Notes: generated by a model from the letters alone, not told the origin. Positions 17,500-29,390 are shown, counted from the first letter of the stretch. The stretch is 64,000 nucleotides of DNA from Haliclona indistincta (GCA_964017065.1 OZ024788.1:5950087-6014086); one strand, 5' to 3'. Translations and numbers: made by a program.

Positions 17500-19362
17500 T
17501 GTTATCCAGTTATCAACACCAGAAGCCCACAAGAAGCTTGCTATATTGCCTCAAACACTGGTCCAGTGCTATTACCAAATATGGTAGTATGTTCAATAAA
17601 AATGTCACCGCCTCCTATTTGACTGTAAGTAAACATACACAATTCCTTATTTGGTAGCACAAGTAAGCTGTTGGGGGTATACTATTCTACTAGCATATTG
17701 AGGTGCTTATGAGCTCCTGGACTTCACCAGCATCCTTTGGTTTATGCAGGCTTATAAATACTACACAATCACAAGATTATACACATAATTAGCAAGTTCC
17801 ATATCTCGTGACAGTGTCCTCTCTGTGTTGTTTGATTGTCACATAGGTAATGGATATAATAGCTACTGATCCATTTGGTTTCCTAATCCTAGTGAGAACC
17901 CTGATTTTACATAGACTTCGGATGTATCATGCACCAAATTTTATGAACAAAGCCAACAGGCAGCACTCACAGCAGACATACCAAATTTATGCTTGGGAAG
18001 AACCTGTGTCTGAAAGTTACTTAACTTTTTTAAACAGAGCAAGTTGTAATAGCGTAACAGTAAGATCAATGATTTGACATGCTTGAATAAGAGGTTAACT
18101 CAAGAGTTTGTAGTAACAGTTAGCTCGTGTGACGGTTTGTAAACAGAAACTCTACATTTTATAATTCCTGCACATTTTTATGACGGACAATATTATTGCC
18201 GAGCGCCTTAGCGCGAGGCATGTAATCGCGGAGTACTGTGTCGAAATTGTATGTTTGTATGTATGTATATATATATGTATGTATATATATATGTCACGCT
18301 TAGGAATGCAATCAGTCCATATGGCGAGGCCCATACTGTAGTATTGTATGCGAGGGCAGCAATTGCAAGGCCCCGGGATTGCACGTTCTTTCATAACTAC
18401 TCGACGTTCTTTCATAACTCGACTACAAAATGGACGATTCGCCTTCCCATCTCGCTTTCCATGCACCGCCCTCATCAGCGATACTGTGACTGATGCTGCA
18501 GCAAGAACCAGGGCTTTGGCGCGGGAGAGGAAGCGCAGACAGCGTGAACTTGAAGAGAGACACCACTGCTACTCGGTAAAAACATAATCCCGCGCTGTAT
18601 TTACTCTCCATTACAAATAATAGAGCAAACAGACTTTCACACCTTCGAATTCGTGAAAGGGTTAACAAAAGACTGTCTACAGCTGCAGAAACTGAAGAAC
18701 AGGTTATGATTCTTGATTCAATGCTAAGACATTTCATGCTTATGACTCCTCCTTTTTCCCGGACACTGTTAAACTATAGAACCTGCTGATCATGAGATTG
18801 TCCCTGCAGCAGATTGTCTCCGCTTCATCCCTCTCTGTTTTCAAGAGAGATATTTGTGGCTATCGATCTAATTTAATCTAGTAACTTACATGTGTATGTT
18901 GTTTGTCTTTTCTTTTGGTTGGTACAATGCATTATTATTATTAATTAATGAATTTTATTTCCGTGCGAGGCAAATACATGCTGTAAGTATACCTAGTATA
19001 CATGTTATATACATGTCAAACATGTTGTATGTCATGTCACTTTTGCTGATGCCATGACTAATTTTTGCAAAAAGCAAATATGCTATAGTTTGGTTTGGGC
19101 TGCGAAATTACTGATAAGCTTGTGTATCATCTGTTAGCGAGTCTGAGGTTTGATTTTTAGAACCTCCCTGTTTTGTCTCCAAATGTAAAATAATTATTGT
19201 GCATTGCGTAAATCTAGCTGCTTGAGTAAAAAAACATACACGAAATGTTATTTTCAACGAAAATGACTGTAAACTAACATGTGTTACAATGGCTGTGATA
19301 GTACGGTAAGCTATATGTATATGTGTGTCGTGTATATATGACTATTATAAAGAAAGAATCGA
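17500..19362. other. Spacer without a recognised gene
   Basis: About 1.9 kb between TL2 and TL3. The part next to TL2 resembles the 5' flank of TL4 (22875-23120), so it was duplicated along with it. I see a TATG-type simple repeat at 18248-18293, a palindromic GCGCCTTAGCGCG stretch near 18204, and a basic open stretch described separately. Nothing else is supported. Confidence 0.6.
18348..18740 (+). other. Broken basic coding-like stretch, possibly transposon-derived
   Basis: One frame reads AAARTRALARERKRRQRELEER up to 18587, and a second frame further on reads ANRLSHLRIRERVNKRLSTAAETEEQ. Arg/Glu-rich runs of this kind occur in N-terminal regions of some transposon proteins, but I recognise no domain. 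The frames are interrupted and no splice sites are convincing. Confidence 0.25.
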
Positions 19363-20691
19363 TCATGTGATACACCACATCTCTGGACTGATACTTGACT
19401 CTATGCTGTCTACAGTCACTTTGAAGAAGAGACTGTTTTCTGTCAGATATATAGATTGTTTGTCAAGTGCCAATAGTTCCAAGAATTTTATAAAGTCCTT
19501 CTCTCCAAAGATCATTTCATTGTTTTTGCTCAGTTGTGTTCCATTCTCTGATGAAAGCTGTCTGGTGTAGTCTTTTCCACTTTCCCAGTGGTTCAGTATC
19601 GAGACAGTGAAGGTTCCTCTGAATGGCCACTCAAGATGAGTATCATACTCTCCAGCTGTCACACAGATGTAGCAGGAGGCAAACTTGCTATCATCATCAG
19701 TACCATTCAAATCTATTCGCAGACGAGCAGTGTATCCCATTGTAGAGTTAGTGAAGAAGTTGCTGCTGTACCAGGTCCTTCCTTTTACAGACTTTGCGCT
19801 AATGAACTTGGACACATTTCTCATCTTCAGTATCACTGATGTTAGTGGTCCCATTGAAACGATACGTCTCAGTTGAGTAATAGCTTGCACTGCTAGTTGT
19901 AAGTGATCACCCATAGCTTCCTGGTTGTGTTGCTTTATGTCTTGTCTCCTTGGTCGAACTGTGCATCCTACTGACTGATACTGGCAGGGAACTGGCTCTA
20001 ATCTACACTTGGCCTCATGGGCTTCCATGTTACAACGTCTAGTTCTTTTCGGGCACATTGCACAAGAAACGAACAGATTAGGACATGTATCCAAGTGACC
20101 AGGTCCAGTGATATGCTGATGCTCTCCTACCTCATGACAGTGTGAGCACTCATAGGATCGTTTAGGACATTCTTTGGTAAGATGACGATCAAAACGGTTA
20201 TGCTCAACCATAGCGCCACACTTGTAGGCACATGGCATTTTTTGGTACTCACAGGCAGCAAGATGGCTTGCAATATTTTTTACCTCTCCTCTCCATTTGC
20301 ACCCCTTGCTCATGTTGAGGCAGTTTGCCAAATACTTATCAATTTCTTTATCCATTCGAATATCTTTCACAGTGTTTTCAGCTGTAAATGGTTCTCCGCA
20401 GGACGGGCACGGATTCCTAATATCACTTTCTTTATGTTGTTCCACACACCCTTTGCAGAAGACACTGCCACAGTCAACTGAAGTGTGTTGATATGCATCA
20501 CACACAAGATATCCGCATAATATACATAGACATTTTGGTTCATATTCTTCGGTATTCTGCAAAAAAAGTGACTATTATCTGGTGCACATTTAAAATACAT
20601 TAAACAGTGTAAGGGGGTTAAACATAAACTCTGACAAAAAAGTATTGACTATGCAGTTCATCATGTATACTAGTCACAATAGGCTTACCAT
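19363..20691 (-). CDS. TL3: TRAF-like protein
   Basis: ATG alone in exon 1 (20689-20691, with an in-frame TAA three codons upstream); exon 2 is 20556-19363; 398 residues. N-terminus NTEEYEPKCLCILC. RING-type finger with CGSVFCKGC and CPSC, TRAF fingers (CKWRGEVKNIASHLAACEYQ..., ECPKRSYECSHC), then MATH. The coil is shorter than in class A (AITQLRRIVSMG; eight residues missing), a trait shared with TL5. The MATH domain is intact and ends in PEMWCIT. Confidence 0.9.
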
Positions 20692-21080
20692 TTCAATTTG
20701 TTATATTCTCGAAGAACAGGGCAATTGGCAGGATAGCAGCTGCTAGTGAAAGAGGTGGAATCAGTTCAGTGGGTGTGTTTGAGTTGATAGTAAACACAAC
20801 CACAGCCAATCAAAACAATCGAGATAAGCTGAACAGTATAAAATTATTCATAGGTGCTCATAATTATTATTCTGCTTCAAGGTTACTGTATACTGGGGGT
20901 GGTGCATGGTTAGCTGTTTGCAGTTGTCATTGTTGCATTTTGTGTTTGTAGCCAAAAAATAAGCTTCTGGAAGAAATACAGAGAAAGCCGCTTGATCTGG
21001 TAGGTAAACAAAGAAAGGCCTTTCAGAGGGGTTGAAGAGAGTTTTTGTGACATCCGTTTTCATCTTCAAGCTACAGGAGA

Positions 21081-21121
21081 ATATGTACGTGGATTTGTTT
21101 TTTCCAAATCTACGTACATAT
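21081..21121. repeat. Hairpin at the break of the TL1 remnant
   Basis: ATATGTACGTGGATTTG and CAAATCTACGTACATAT form a 17-bp stem with one mismatch around a short T-rich loop. It sits next to the point where homology to TL1 ends. Confidence 0.6.
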
Positions 21122-21128
21122 AATCGTT

Positions 21129-21420
21129 TTAGATCTCTTGGTGCTCTGTTAGTCGAAAAGTCGTCATTGGTCCTGTGAAATGGGCACTCACTGCTCGGCC
21201 AGCTTTTCCATTGTTGGGAGTTTCCCATGGGTTCTTCTTTCCTTTTACACTCCCATTTCCATTTAAAATGGCACTATCAATCGTGTATGTCTGGATACAC
21301 TTAAATACCACTAGAGTGCAGTGCTAAGCGATACGCATTAATACACCGACACCACAAATGTGCAGTACATTACTGGACAAATCCATGGAGACTGTAAATA
21401 TTATTGTCCAGTCATTACAA
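21129..21420 (-). pseudogene. Remnant of the 5' end of TL1 and its leader
   Basis: Homologous to 15792-16020. It keeps the MEKLAEQ uORF and the first codons (MTTFRLTEHQEI, Met at 21287-side of the leader order) and then meets TAA where TL1 continues with a Tyr codon; the rest of the gene is absent. Together with TL4 it shows that a TL1-TL2 pair was duplicated and the TL1 copy then lost. Confidence 0.8.
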
Positions 21421-21587
21421 GTGCTTTGTTGTCCTAACTTTGTGCTTGTGGCATAATCAAATTCCATGATTCAGACAGACACAATTAAAATGCAGTTGAT
21501 TTTATGACACCTGATAATAGCAGGAAGCCGCTGATAACTAAAACAACTAAAGTACTACACACTACACATTGTAGAACGAAACATGTT

Positions 21588-22874
21588 TCATGTAATACAC
21601 CACATCTCTGGACTGATATTTGACTGAATGCTGCCAACAATCACTTTGAAGAAGAGACTATTTTCTGTCAGATATATAGATTTTCTGTCTAATGCCAAAA
21701 CTTCCAAATTTTGTATGAAGTTTTCTTCGCCAAAGATCATTTCATTGTTTTTGTTCAGTATTCTATTCTCTGATGAAAATTGTCTGATATAGTCCTTTCC
21801 ACTTTCCGAATGGTTTAGTATCGAGACAGTGAAGGTTCCTCTGAACGGCCACTCAAGATGAGTATCATACTCTCCAGCTGTCACACAGATGTAGCAGGAG
21901 ACAAACTTGCTATCATCATCAGTACCATTGAAATCCACTCGCAGCTGAGCAGTGTATCCCATTGCAGAGTTAGTGAAGAATTTGCTGCTGTACCAGGTCC
22001 TTCCTTTCACGGTTTTTGCGCTCAGGAACTTGGACACGTTTTCCATCTTCAGTGTCACTGACGTTGGTGGTCCCATTGAAACGATACGTCTCAGTTGAGC
22101 AATCTCTGAGCTCTGTTGAGCAATGGCTTGCACTGCTAGTTGCAGATGGTCACTCATGGCGTCTAAATTGTGTTGTGGTATGTCTTGTCTTCTTGGTTGT
22201 GCTGTGCATCCTACTGACTGATACTGGCAGGGAACTGGCTCTAATCTACACTTGGCCTCATGGGCTGCCATATTACAACGTCTAGTTCTCTTTGGGCATG
22301 TTGTGCAAGAAATCAACAGATTAGGACATGTATCCAAGTGACCAGGTCCAGTGATATGCTGATGCTCTCCTACCTCATGACAGCTCGAGCACTCATAGGA
22401 TCGTTTAGGACATTCTTTGGTAAGATGGCGATCGAGATTTAGACGCTTCACTATATCATTGCATCCAATGGTACACTCTATGTAATCATACGGGCACACA
22501 TCAAGATGGTTGTCAATATCCTTCAGTTTTGCTTTCCATTTGCATCCTTGGGCACTACTGACGCATTTCACATCAAAATCACCTACTTCCTTATTCATAC
22601 GAGCATCTCTCACTGTGTTCCTCTCGGTAAAAGGTACTCTACAAGATGGGCACGGCCTTTTCTTGTGGTTATCTACGCAACTTTTACAGAAGACATTGCC
22701 ACAGCTAAGTGTGTTGTGTTGATATGCATCACACACAACTTGGTTGCACAGCTTACAGAGACATCTTGCTGGTGGACTGGTAATAAATGAGCATTGATAA
22801 ATACTCTATAGACAGAGAACACAGACAACACAGTAACACTCTTGGTCATTGATACTTAACTGTGGGCTTACCAT
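21588..22874 (-). CDS. TL4: class A TRAF-like protein, close duplicate of TL2
   Basis: ATG in exon 1 (22872-22874); exon 2 is 22805-21588; 406 residues, the same length and intron position as TL2 with only scattered substitutions (for example CHEVGEHQ preceded by SS instead of SH, and CTTCPKR instead of CSMCPKR). Full RING-type finger, TRAF fingers, short coil and MATH. No damage seen. It lies downstream of TL5 in transcription direction. Confidence 0.9.
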
Positions 22875-23473
22875 TGCTGTCCAGTTATAAATACCAGGAG
22901 CCCACAAGAAGCCAGCTATATTGCCTCAAGTACTTGCTTATAGCTACACAGTGCTATTACCATTTATGGTAGTATGTGCAATAAAATGTCACCACCTCCT
23001 ACCTGACTGTAAGTAAACTATACAGTTCCTTTTTTGGTAGCACAAGTTAGTATTCTATTTCTACTAGCATATTGAGGTGATTATGAGCTCCTGGACTTCA
23101 CCGGCATCCTTTGGTTTATACAGACTGTAAAAGATCACAAGATTATACACACAGTCACTTTTAAGAAGAGACTATTGAGAGTTGTCTGTCGCATGCTATG
23201 GTCATGCCTTTATATTAGCTGCACTGCCAATACTAATATTACGGTAACAGGTATAGCCAACGACAAGACTGAGTGAGCACATGCTGTCAATGAACCCAAC
23301 TGAGTACGTAACTGTTCTTAATCTAGAATAAACTGCTCTATGCCGATGTGGCTGCAGCACCCAGGGTTTAGCAAGACAGTTATTTGGCAAATATTATGAC
23401 ACAAAATTCATGCAATAACAATAAAACAAACTACTTTAAGAAGACGGAATAATTATACTCCTGCCTTGGATTA
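22875..23473. other. Spacer without a recognised gene
   Basis: The first 250 bp resemble the 5' flank of TL2. The remainder is AT-rich with no frame or element I can support. Confidence 0.6.
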
Positions 23474-24833
23474 TTATGAGATGCACAACATCTCTGGGCT
23501 AATCCTTGACTGAATGCTGTCTACAGTCACTTTGAAGAAAAGTGTGTTTTCTGTCAGATACAGAGATTTTCTGTCTAGTGCCAATAGTTCCGAAAATTGT
23601 ATAAAGTTTTTCTCTCCCAAGATTGTTTCGTCGTTTTTACCTACTTGTGTTTCATCTTCTGATGAAAGCTGTCTGATGTAATCCTTTCCACTTTCCGAGT
23701 GGTTCAATATCGAGACAGTGAAGGTTCCTCTGAATGGCGACTCAAGATGAGTATCATACTCTCCAGCTGTCACACAGATGTGGCAGGAGACAAACTTGCT
23801 ATCTTCAGTTTCATTGTTAATATATACTTGCAGACGAGCAGTGTATCCCATTGTAGAGTTAGTGAAGAAGTTGCTGCTGTACCAGGTCCTTCCTTTTACA
23901 GACTTTGCGCTAATAAACTTGGACACATTTCTCATCTTCAGTATCACTGATGTTAGTGGTCCCATTGAAACGATACGTCTCAGTTGAGTGATAGCTTGCA
24001 CTGCTAGTTGTAAGTGATCACCCATAGCTTCCTGATTGTGTTGCTTTATGTCTTGTCTCCTTGGTCGTGCTGTGCATCCTACTGACTGATACTGGCAGGG
24101 AACTGGCTCTACTCTACACTTTGCCTCATGGGCTTCCATATTACAACGCCTAGTTCTCTTTGGGCATGTTGTGCAAGAAATCAACAGATTAGGACATGTA
24201 TCCAAGTGACCAGGTCCAGTGATATGCTGATGCTCTCCAACCTCGTGACAGCTCGAGCACTCGTAGGATCGTTTAGGACATTCTCTAGTAAGATGGCGAT
24301 CGTAATAATGGCGCTGTATTGTTTTGCCACACTTGTTGGTACATGCCACTTTTTGGTATTCACAAGCATCGAGATGGCTCTTAAAGTTTCTTTCTTCTCC
24401 TCTCCATTTGCACCCCTCATCTATGTTCAGGCATTTTACTAAAAAATTATCAACTTCTTTATCCATTCGAGTATCTTTCACTATGTTTTCAGCTGTGAAT
24501 GGTTCTCCACAGGATGGGCACGGATTCGTGTCATCATTTTTATTGTGGTAATCTACACAGTCTTTACAGAAGATATTGCCACACCCAATTGAGTTGTGTT
24601 GATATGCATCACGCACAACATGGTTACATAGCATACAGAGACATCTTGCTGGTGGACTGGTAAGAACTGTGGGGTCATTTTCTTTGGTATCCTGCAATTA
24701 CAAAGTTATTATCAAAGTTTCAAATAATTATTAAGCAACACAAGCCCAAGGTAGTCAAAATCAGCTCTGATAGATAAGTTAACTATGGAGTTATCATGCT
24801 TGCTAGTTAGAATAACATATAGTGGCTTACCAT
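23474..24833 (-). CDS. TL5: TRAF-like protein
   Basis: ATG in exon 1 (24831-24833); exon 2 is 24691-23474; 406 residues beginning DTKENDPTVLTSPPARC. RING-type finger CMLC...CGNIFCKDC...CPSC, TRAF fingers, short eight-residue-deleted coil and MATH. The first about 165 residues are nearly identical to TL7, while the C-terminal half follows TL3: a mosaic with the switch in the EPVPCQYQSVGCTA region. It ends PEMLCIS rather than PEMWCIT. Confidence 0.9.
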
Positions 24834-25049
24834 TGACAGTGGCTGCTCTTGCTCTAAAGAATGATGGATGGCCAGGACAATGAGCAGGAAAACATGTGCT
24901 TGTAAAAATGAGGCAGGGCCATACCATGTGATTAGGGATGGGTTTCAGTGGGTAGACACAGCCACTATCAAAATATGGAAAGTTATTCATGGGATTAGTG
25001 TTATTGTGCTATAGGAAGAGGCAGTCACAGTGTAAATATACAGTGTTGT

Positions 25050-25618
25050 ATCCCACCTCGTGGGCGTATCAAAGGCACCGCCAGGACAATATATTCCATA
25101 CTGCCCCAACTGCAGGGCAATATGGAATATATTGCTGCCCTAGGGCAATATGGAATATATTGCCTGGGGCCGCGATATATTGCCTGGGTGCAGATATTGT
25201 CTGAAGGAACAGACAATATCTGCAGAAAGGGCAAGTAACCCAAAATTTTTTAACGTGGTACAGTGTTGACCACGTGGTGGAAAAATAGTGGTAGGGCAAT
25301 AGCCCTACCAGAAGGTACAGAGCACTATTGCGTGCGCTTTATATACCGCTTAAGATTCCTTATGCTAGTGGGTTCCATTGTGGTCTTTACTATAGCACGT
25401 GTGATACTAAAAATAGCACAAGCGATACTAAAAACAGTACAATGCACGGGATACGCCCATGACGTACGATACAAACATGTTAAACAACGGTCCCTCGGGC
25501 AGTATGGAATATCCACTCATGCAATCCAATTAGACCCCTCGGGCTACGCCCTCGGGCTCTAATTGGATTGCCCTCGTGTATATTCCATACTGCCCTCTGA
25601 CCGTTGTTTAACTAGTAC
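25050..25618. mobile_element. Insertion of about 570 bp made of nested hairpins
   Basis: The unit upstream of TL7 reads CAGTGTTGTTCAATCTTTAG at about 32627, whereas here the same flanks are split between GTGTTG and TTCAATC, which defines the insertion. Inside: a 13-bp perfect stem CAGATATTGTCTG/CAGACAATATCTG near 25192-25223, a stem GGTAGGGC/GCCCTACC near 25292, a large stem GTTAAACAACGGTC/GACCGTTGTTTAAC at 25479-25612 enclosing CAATCCAATTAGA/TCTAATTGGATTG, and several GGAATATATTGCC repeats. No coding capacity. Confidence 0.7.
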
Positions 25619-25682
25619 TTGTTCAATCTTTAGTTTACACATACACCTCTACTGATGATTTCCAGGTGGGAAGGATAGGCTG

Positions 25683-25945
25683 CTGCAGGCTAGCAGTGTA
25701 TCCCATTGTGCAATTGGTAACGAATTTGATGCTGTACCAAGCTCTTGTTTTGACTTATGCTGGCAGGAGGCTGGCTTTTGGCCTTAGCACCACAATCGAC
25801 ATGTTATCAGCATGTTTTAGGACATGTATCCAAGTGACCAGGTCCAGTAATATGCTGATGCTCTCCAACTCATGACGGTGAGCACTCATGAGATCTTTTG
25901 AACATTCTTAGGTAAGATGGCGATCAAAACAATGACACTCCACCG
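25683..25945 (-). pseudogene. Collapsed TRAF-like pseudogene fragment
   Basis: Short blocks match, in order, the start of a MATH domain (TATCCCATTGTG...GCTGTACCA), the CQYQSVG region, and the fingers (GTATCCAAGTGACCAGGTCCAG onward), with large deletions between them and broken frames. A sister fragment lies at 32660-32935 in the next unit. Confidence 0.7.
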
Positions 25946-26209
25946 TTGGTCAGACCATAGATATTGGTCAGACACCAAGGCTTATAAATACTGCAAGACC
26001 ACATGATTTTTTGCAATTTGCATAACTCTCTTGACACAGTGTCCTTCCTGTGTAGGTACTGTACCCATTTATTGATTTTAGCTAATGCACCTTTTCAGAC
26101 GACGTGAGACTAGTGTTGTCTACACCTGTATTCGCCTATCGCCCATCTACTAAAATAATGTTCAAAATTCTGGTTAAAACACTGTCTCTGGTCTTCAAGA
26201 CTGATTTCA

Positions 26210-26401
26210 TTAGCCTTTAGATGCACAGTTTCTTGCCTGTTTGAACTTTTTCAGCTGATCTAGTAATGTTATTTGTAGCTGAGTCATTTCAATCCTCATA
26301 TCAGTGATTTCTTTGCATTGTTTAATTCCAGTTGACTTAGACGACCATTTACAGTCCCAAAGTGTTGTTGGCTCGCTTTGGCATCCTCGTGATGTAGACA
26401 T
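26210..26401 (-). CDS. Small coiled-coil-like ORF, copy 1 (frame partly shifted)
   Basis: 63-codon frame from ATG at 26399-26401. Its second half, EITDMRIEMTQLQITLLDQL, matches the intact 72-residue copy at 33170-33388; the first third reads in another frame because of small indels. Function unknown. Confidence 0.4.
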   Translation of the reverse strand: MSTSRGCQSEPTTLWDCKWSSKSTGIKQCKEITDMRIEMTQLQITLLDQLKKFKQARNCASKG

Positions 26402-26649
26402 CTAACTTTACTTAACACAGCAGAGCAAGTAGCTCAGTAACAATGGATTCCAACCTTGTTTGTTATCCCCACTAAGTCACGTAATGATAGGCGTACCTAG
26501 TATGGCAGGAACTACTAAGTTATTGGTACAAGCAGCTACCAGAAATAGCCAAGAAGGAAATAGCTTGAATAGTCTCGATAGTATACACTCACTGACATGT
26601 TTTTGTCATGTTGTACTCAATGTTGTCAAAGAGTCTACTTTCTCTCTAG

Positions 26650-27058
26650 GGGACACTACAAAACATGAACCATGGACTGGACTCAGAAAACTGCGCCCAT
26701 AATTACTACTAAACCAAACCCTAAACCCAAGACCCTAAAACCTTCGCCTAACAGCACCCAGTATGGACCTAACAGCGCCCAGTATGGACCTAACGGCGCC
26801 CAGTATTTGCCTAACAGCTCGCCTAACGTGCCAGAATAGTACTGGGCGCCGTTAGGTCCATACTGGCCACTGTTAGGCGAATACTGGGCACTGTTAGGCG
26901 AATACTGGGCGCTGTTAGGTCCATACTGGGCACTGTTAGGTCCATACTGGGTGCTGTTAGGCGAAGGTTTTAGGGTCTTGGGTTTAGGGTTTGGTTTAGT
27001 AGTAATTATGGGCGCAGTTTTCTGAGTCCTGTCCATGGTCCATGTTTTGTAGTGTCCC
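26650..27058. mobile_element. Mutator-like fold-back element with internal tandem repeats
   Basis: Bounded by a 9-bp target duplication TCTCTCTAG (26641-26649 and 27059-27067). The empty site TCTCTCTAGACACATG survives at about 30592, 33599 and 36778. Terminal inverted repeats of about 115 bp start GGGACACTACAAAACATG. The centre consists of inverted arrays of a roughly 25-bp unit (CAGTATGGACCTAACAGCGC). The 9-bp duplication and long TIRs fit Mutator-type insertions. The AAACCCTAAACCC run inside the TIR is not a telomere. Confidence 0.85.
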
Positions 27059-27267
27059 TCTCTCTAGACACATGTACATGCAAAATAACAGTGACATTTG
27101 GGAGCAATGTAATCAATGACACTATTTCAATTCTTGCTAATAAAATCAATGACTAAGTGGTTCTTTGAGAGGCTATAAATGTACCTACATGAGTACTCCT
27201 GCAAAAAAATAATGTTAAGCTTGTAGTGAGAGACCTATAAGTCTTATGTGTATCTAGTGTGAGACAG

Positions 27268-28639
27268 TTATGTAATACACCACATCTCTGGACTGATCTT
27301 GGACTGGATGCTGCCAACAGTCACTTCGAAGAAGAGAGTGTCTTCTTTCAGGTACAACGACCTTCTGTCAAGTGCTAGAAGCTCCGAAAATTGAATAAAG
27401 CTTTTTTCTCCAAAGATTGTTTCTCCATTACTGCTTGGCTGTGTTTCGTTCTCTGATGAAAGTTGTCTGATGTAGTCTTGTCCACTTTCCGAGTGGTTCA
27501 GTATCGAGACAGTGAAAGCTCCTCTGAACGGCCACTCAAGATGAGTATCATACTCTCCAGCTGTCACACATATGTAGCAGGAGACAGACTTGCTATCATC
27601 ATCATCAGCACCATTGAATTCCACTCGTAGGCAAGCAGTGTATCCCATCATGGAGTTGGTGAAGAATTTGCTGCTGCACCAAGTCCTTCCTTTGGTTGTC
27701 TTTGCTTTCCGAATCTTGGACACGTTTTCCATCTTCAGTATCACTGACGTTGGTGGTCCCATTGAAACGATACGTCTCAGTTGAGCAATCTCTGAGCTCT
27801 GTTGAGCAATGGCTTGCACTGCTAGTTGCAGATGGTCACTCATAGCTTCTAAATTGTTTTGTGGTATGTCTTGTCTTCTTGGTTGTGCTGTGCATCCTAC
27901 TGATTGATACTGGCAGGGAACTGGCTCTAATCTACACTTGGCCTCATGGGCTGCCATATTACAACGCCTAGTTCTCTTTGGGCATGTTGTGCAAGGGATC
28001 AGCAGATTAGGACATGTATCCAAGTGACCAGGTCCAGTGATATGCTGATGCTCTCCAACCTCATGACAGTGTGAGCACTCGTAGGATCGTTTAGGACGTT
28101 TTCTACTAAGATGGTGATCGAGATTGCGACACAGCACCATATCATTGCATCCGTTGGTACAACTGACAAGATTGTAAGGACAGTCATCAAGATGGTTGGC
28201 AGCATATTTTAGTTCTGCTTTCCATTGGCATCCATTGTCCTTGTTGGGACATTTCACCACAAATCGTTGACTTCATTATCAATTTCAGTGATTTTCAGTG
28301 TTTTTGTGTTTGTGAAGGCTATTCTGCAAATTGGGCACGGATGTTGGTCTATGCAGCCTTTACAGAAGAAATTGCAACATCCAGATGTGATATGTACATA
28401 TGCATCACGCACAACACGATTGCACAGCTTACAGATATATCTTGCTGGTGGATTGGTAATAAAGGTGTATGTATATCCTCCAGTACTCTATAGACAAAAT
28501 AGAATGTGTCTTAACTTGAATATACAGTATCTGTACTTGTCAATGTAAAATTACTCACAATACTGTTGACTAAGTGACTGAATGAACGTCTCAAAGCCTC
28601 TGACTTTGCACTCACGGCCATGACAAGCACTACGCCCAT
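27268..28639 (-). pseudogene. TL6: TRAF-like gene with death-fold stub and frameshift
   Basis: Exon 1 (28559-28639) encodes 27 residues of a death-fold start, MGVVLVMAVSAKSEALRRSF..., then a GTGAGT donor; exon 2 runs 28487-27268. In exon 2 one base is missing near 28258-28265 (CACAAATCG versus CACAAAATCG in TL8), which separates the RING part from an otherwise open zinc finger-MATH part (330 codons). The stub is phase-compatible with exon 2. TL8 shows what was lost: the remainder of the death-fold exon and three further exons. A second oddity is Tyr for Cys in PPARYIC. Confidence 0.8.
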
Positions 28640-29390
28640 AGATGGTATCTGCTATGCATGGTCAGCATTAGTCAGGCGTGGCCTTAATGTTTTTATGCCT
28701 CTGTGGGCGGAGCCATGGGGCATACAGCTACAGTACTGTAGTCGTGTTGTGTATGTATTATCTGTCTGTCTGTCTGTCTGTCGGCAGGATTTCTCGTCGC
28801 TCGCTGAAAACTAAGCGCTAAAACGTGCAACACAATGCTGGCGTGATTTGCTTACCTCGCGATCGATGGCGATCTACCGTAGACAAAGCTATCCACAGTT
28901 GACTGCCTAGAAGCTGATAGGTTAGAATTTCACTACGGGATAGCAGCGCAGGTCCAGAGAAATTGTTTAAGCAAGCTATGGACGCTATCTCGATCATGGC
29001 TGTTGCTGGCGATCTGGAGTTCTTCAAAGGCAAAGCTATCCACAGTTGACTACCTACAAACTGATAGGTTAGAATTTCACTACAGGATAGCAGCGCAGGT
29101 CCAGAGAAATTGTGTAAGCAAGTTATGGAAGCTATTTCGCCCGTGTTCAGTATGCGTGCGTGTGCATTGTAGACACTCCCAGTTGAATTGTGGTCAGCAC
29201 TGATTGGCTTCTGTAAAGCACTGCATTGTGATTGCTGTACAGAAATCATGTATACATGCATCTGCAGCTGTTGCCTTGTTTGTAGAATGGTGGATAGTTT
29301 AATTTACTGTGTTTGTGGATATTTGTGGATATTTTTATAACTTTAGTTTTATGACTGCACCGAGGCATCAGCACCTTGGTGCTTTCATTA
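28640..29390. repeat. Inserted spacer with 147-bp direct repeat
   Basis: Relative to the TL8 5' flank, about 750 bp are inserted here. It holds a (TCTG)n tract at 28761-28783 and two direct copies of a unit of about 107 bp (28884-28990 and 29031-29137, period 147). A minus-strand frame of 147 codons (28818-29261) spans both and therefore repeats a SGPALLS.SEILTYQ motif; I do not consider it a proven gene. Confidence 0.6.

Noticed and set aside
18423..18737. Minus-strand frame of 104 codons
   Set aside because: Mirror of the basic stretch on the plus strand, and no conserved features.
26700..27000. AAACCCTAAACCC resembling telomere repeat
   Set aside because: Only two units, mirrored in the element's inverted repeats; not a telomeric array.
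26683..27036. ORF with QYGPNSA repeats
   Set aside because: Translation of the internal minisatellite of a fold-back element; TIR sequence forms both ends.
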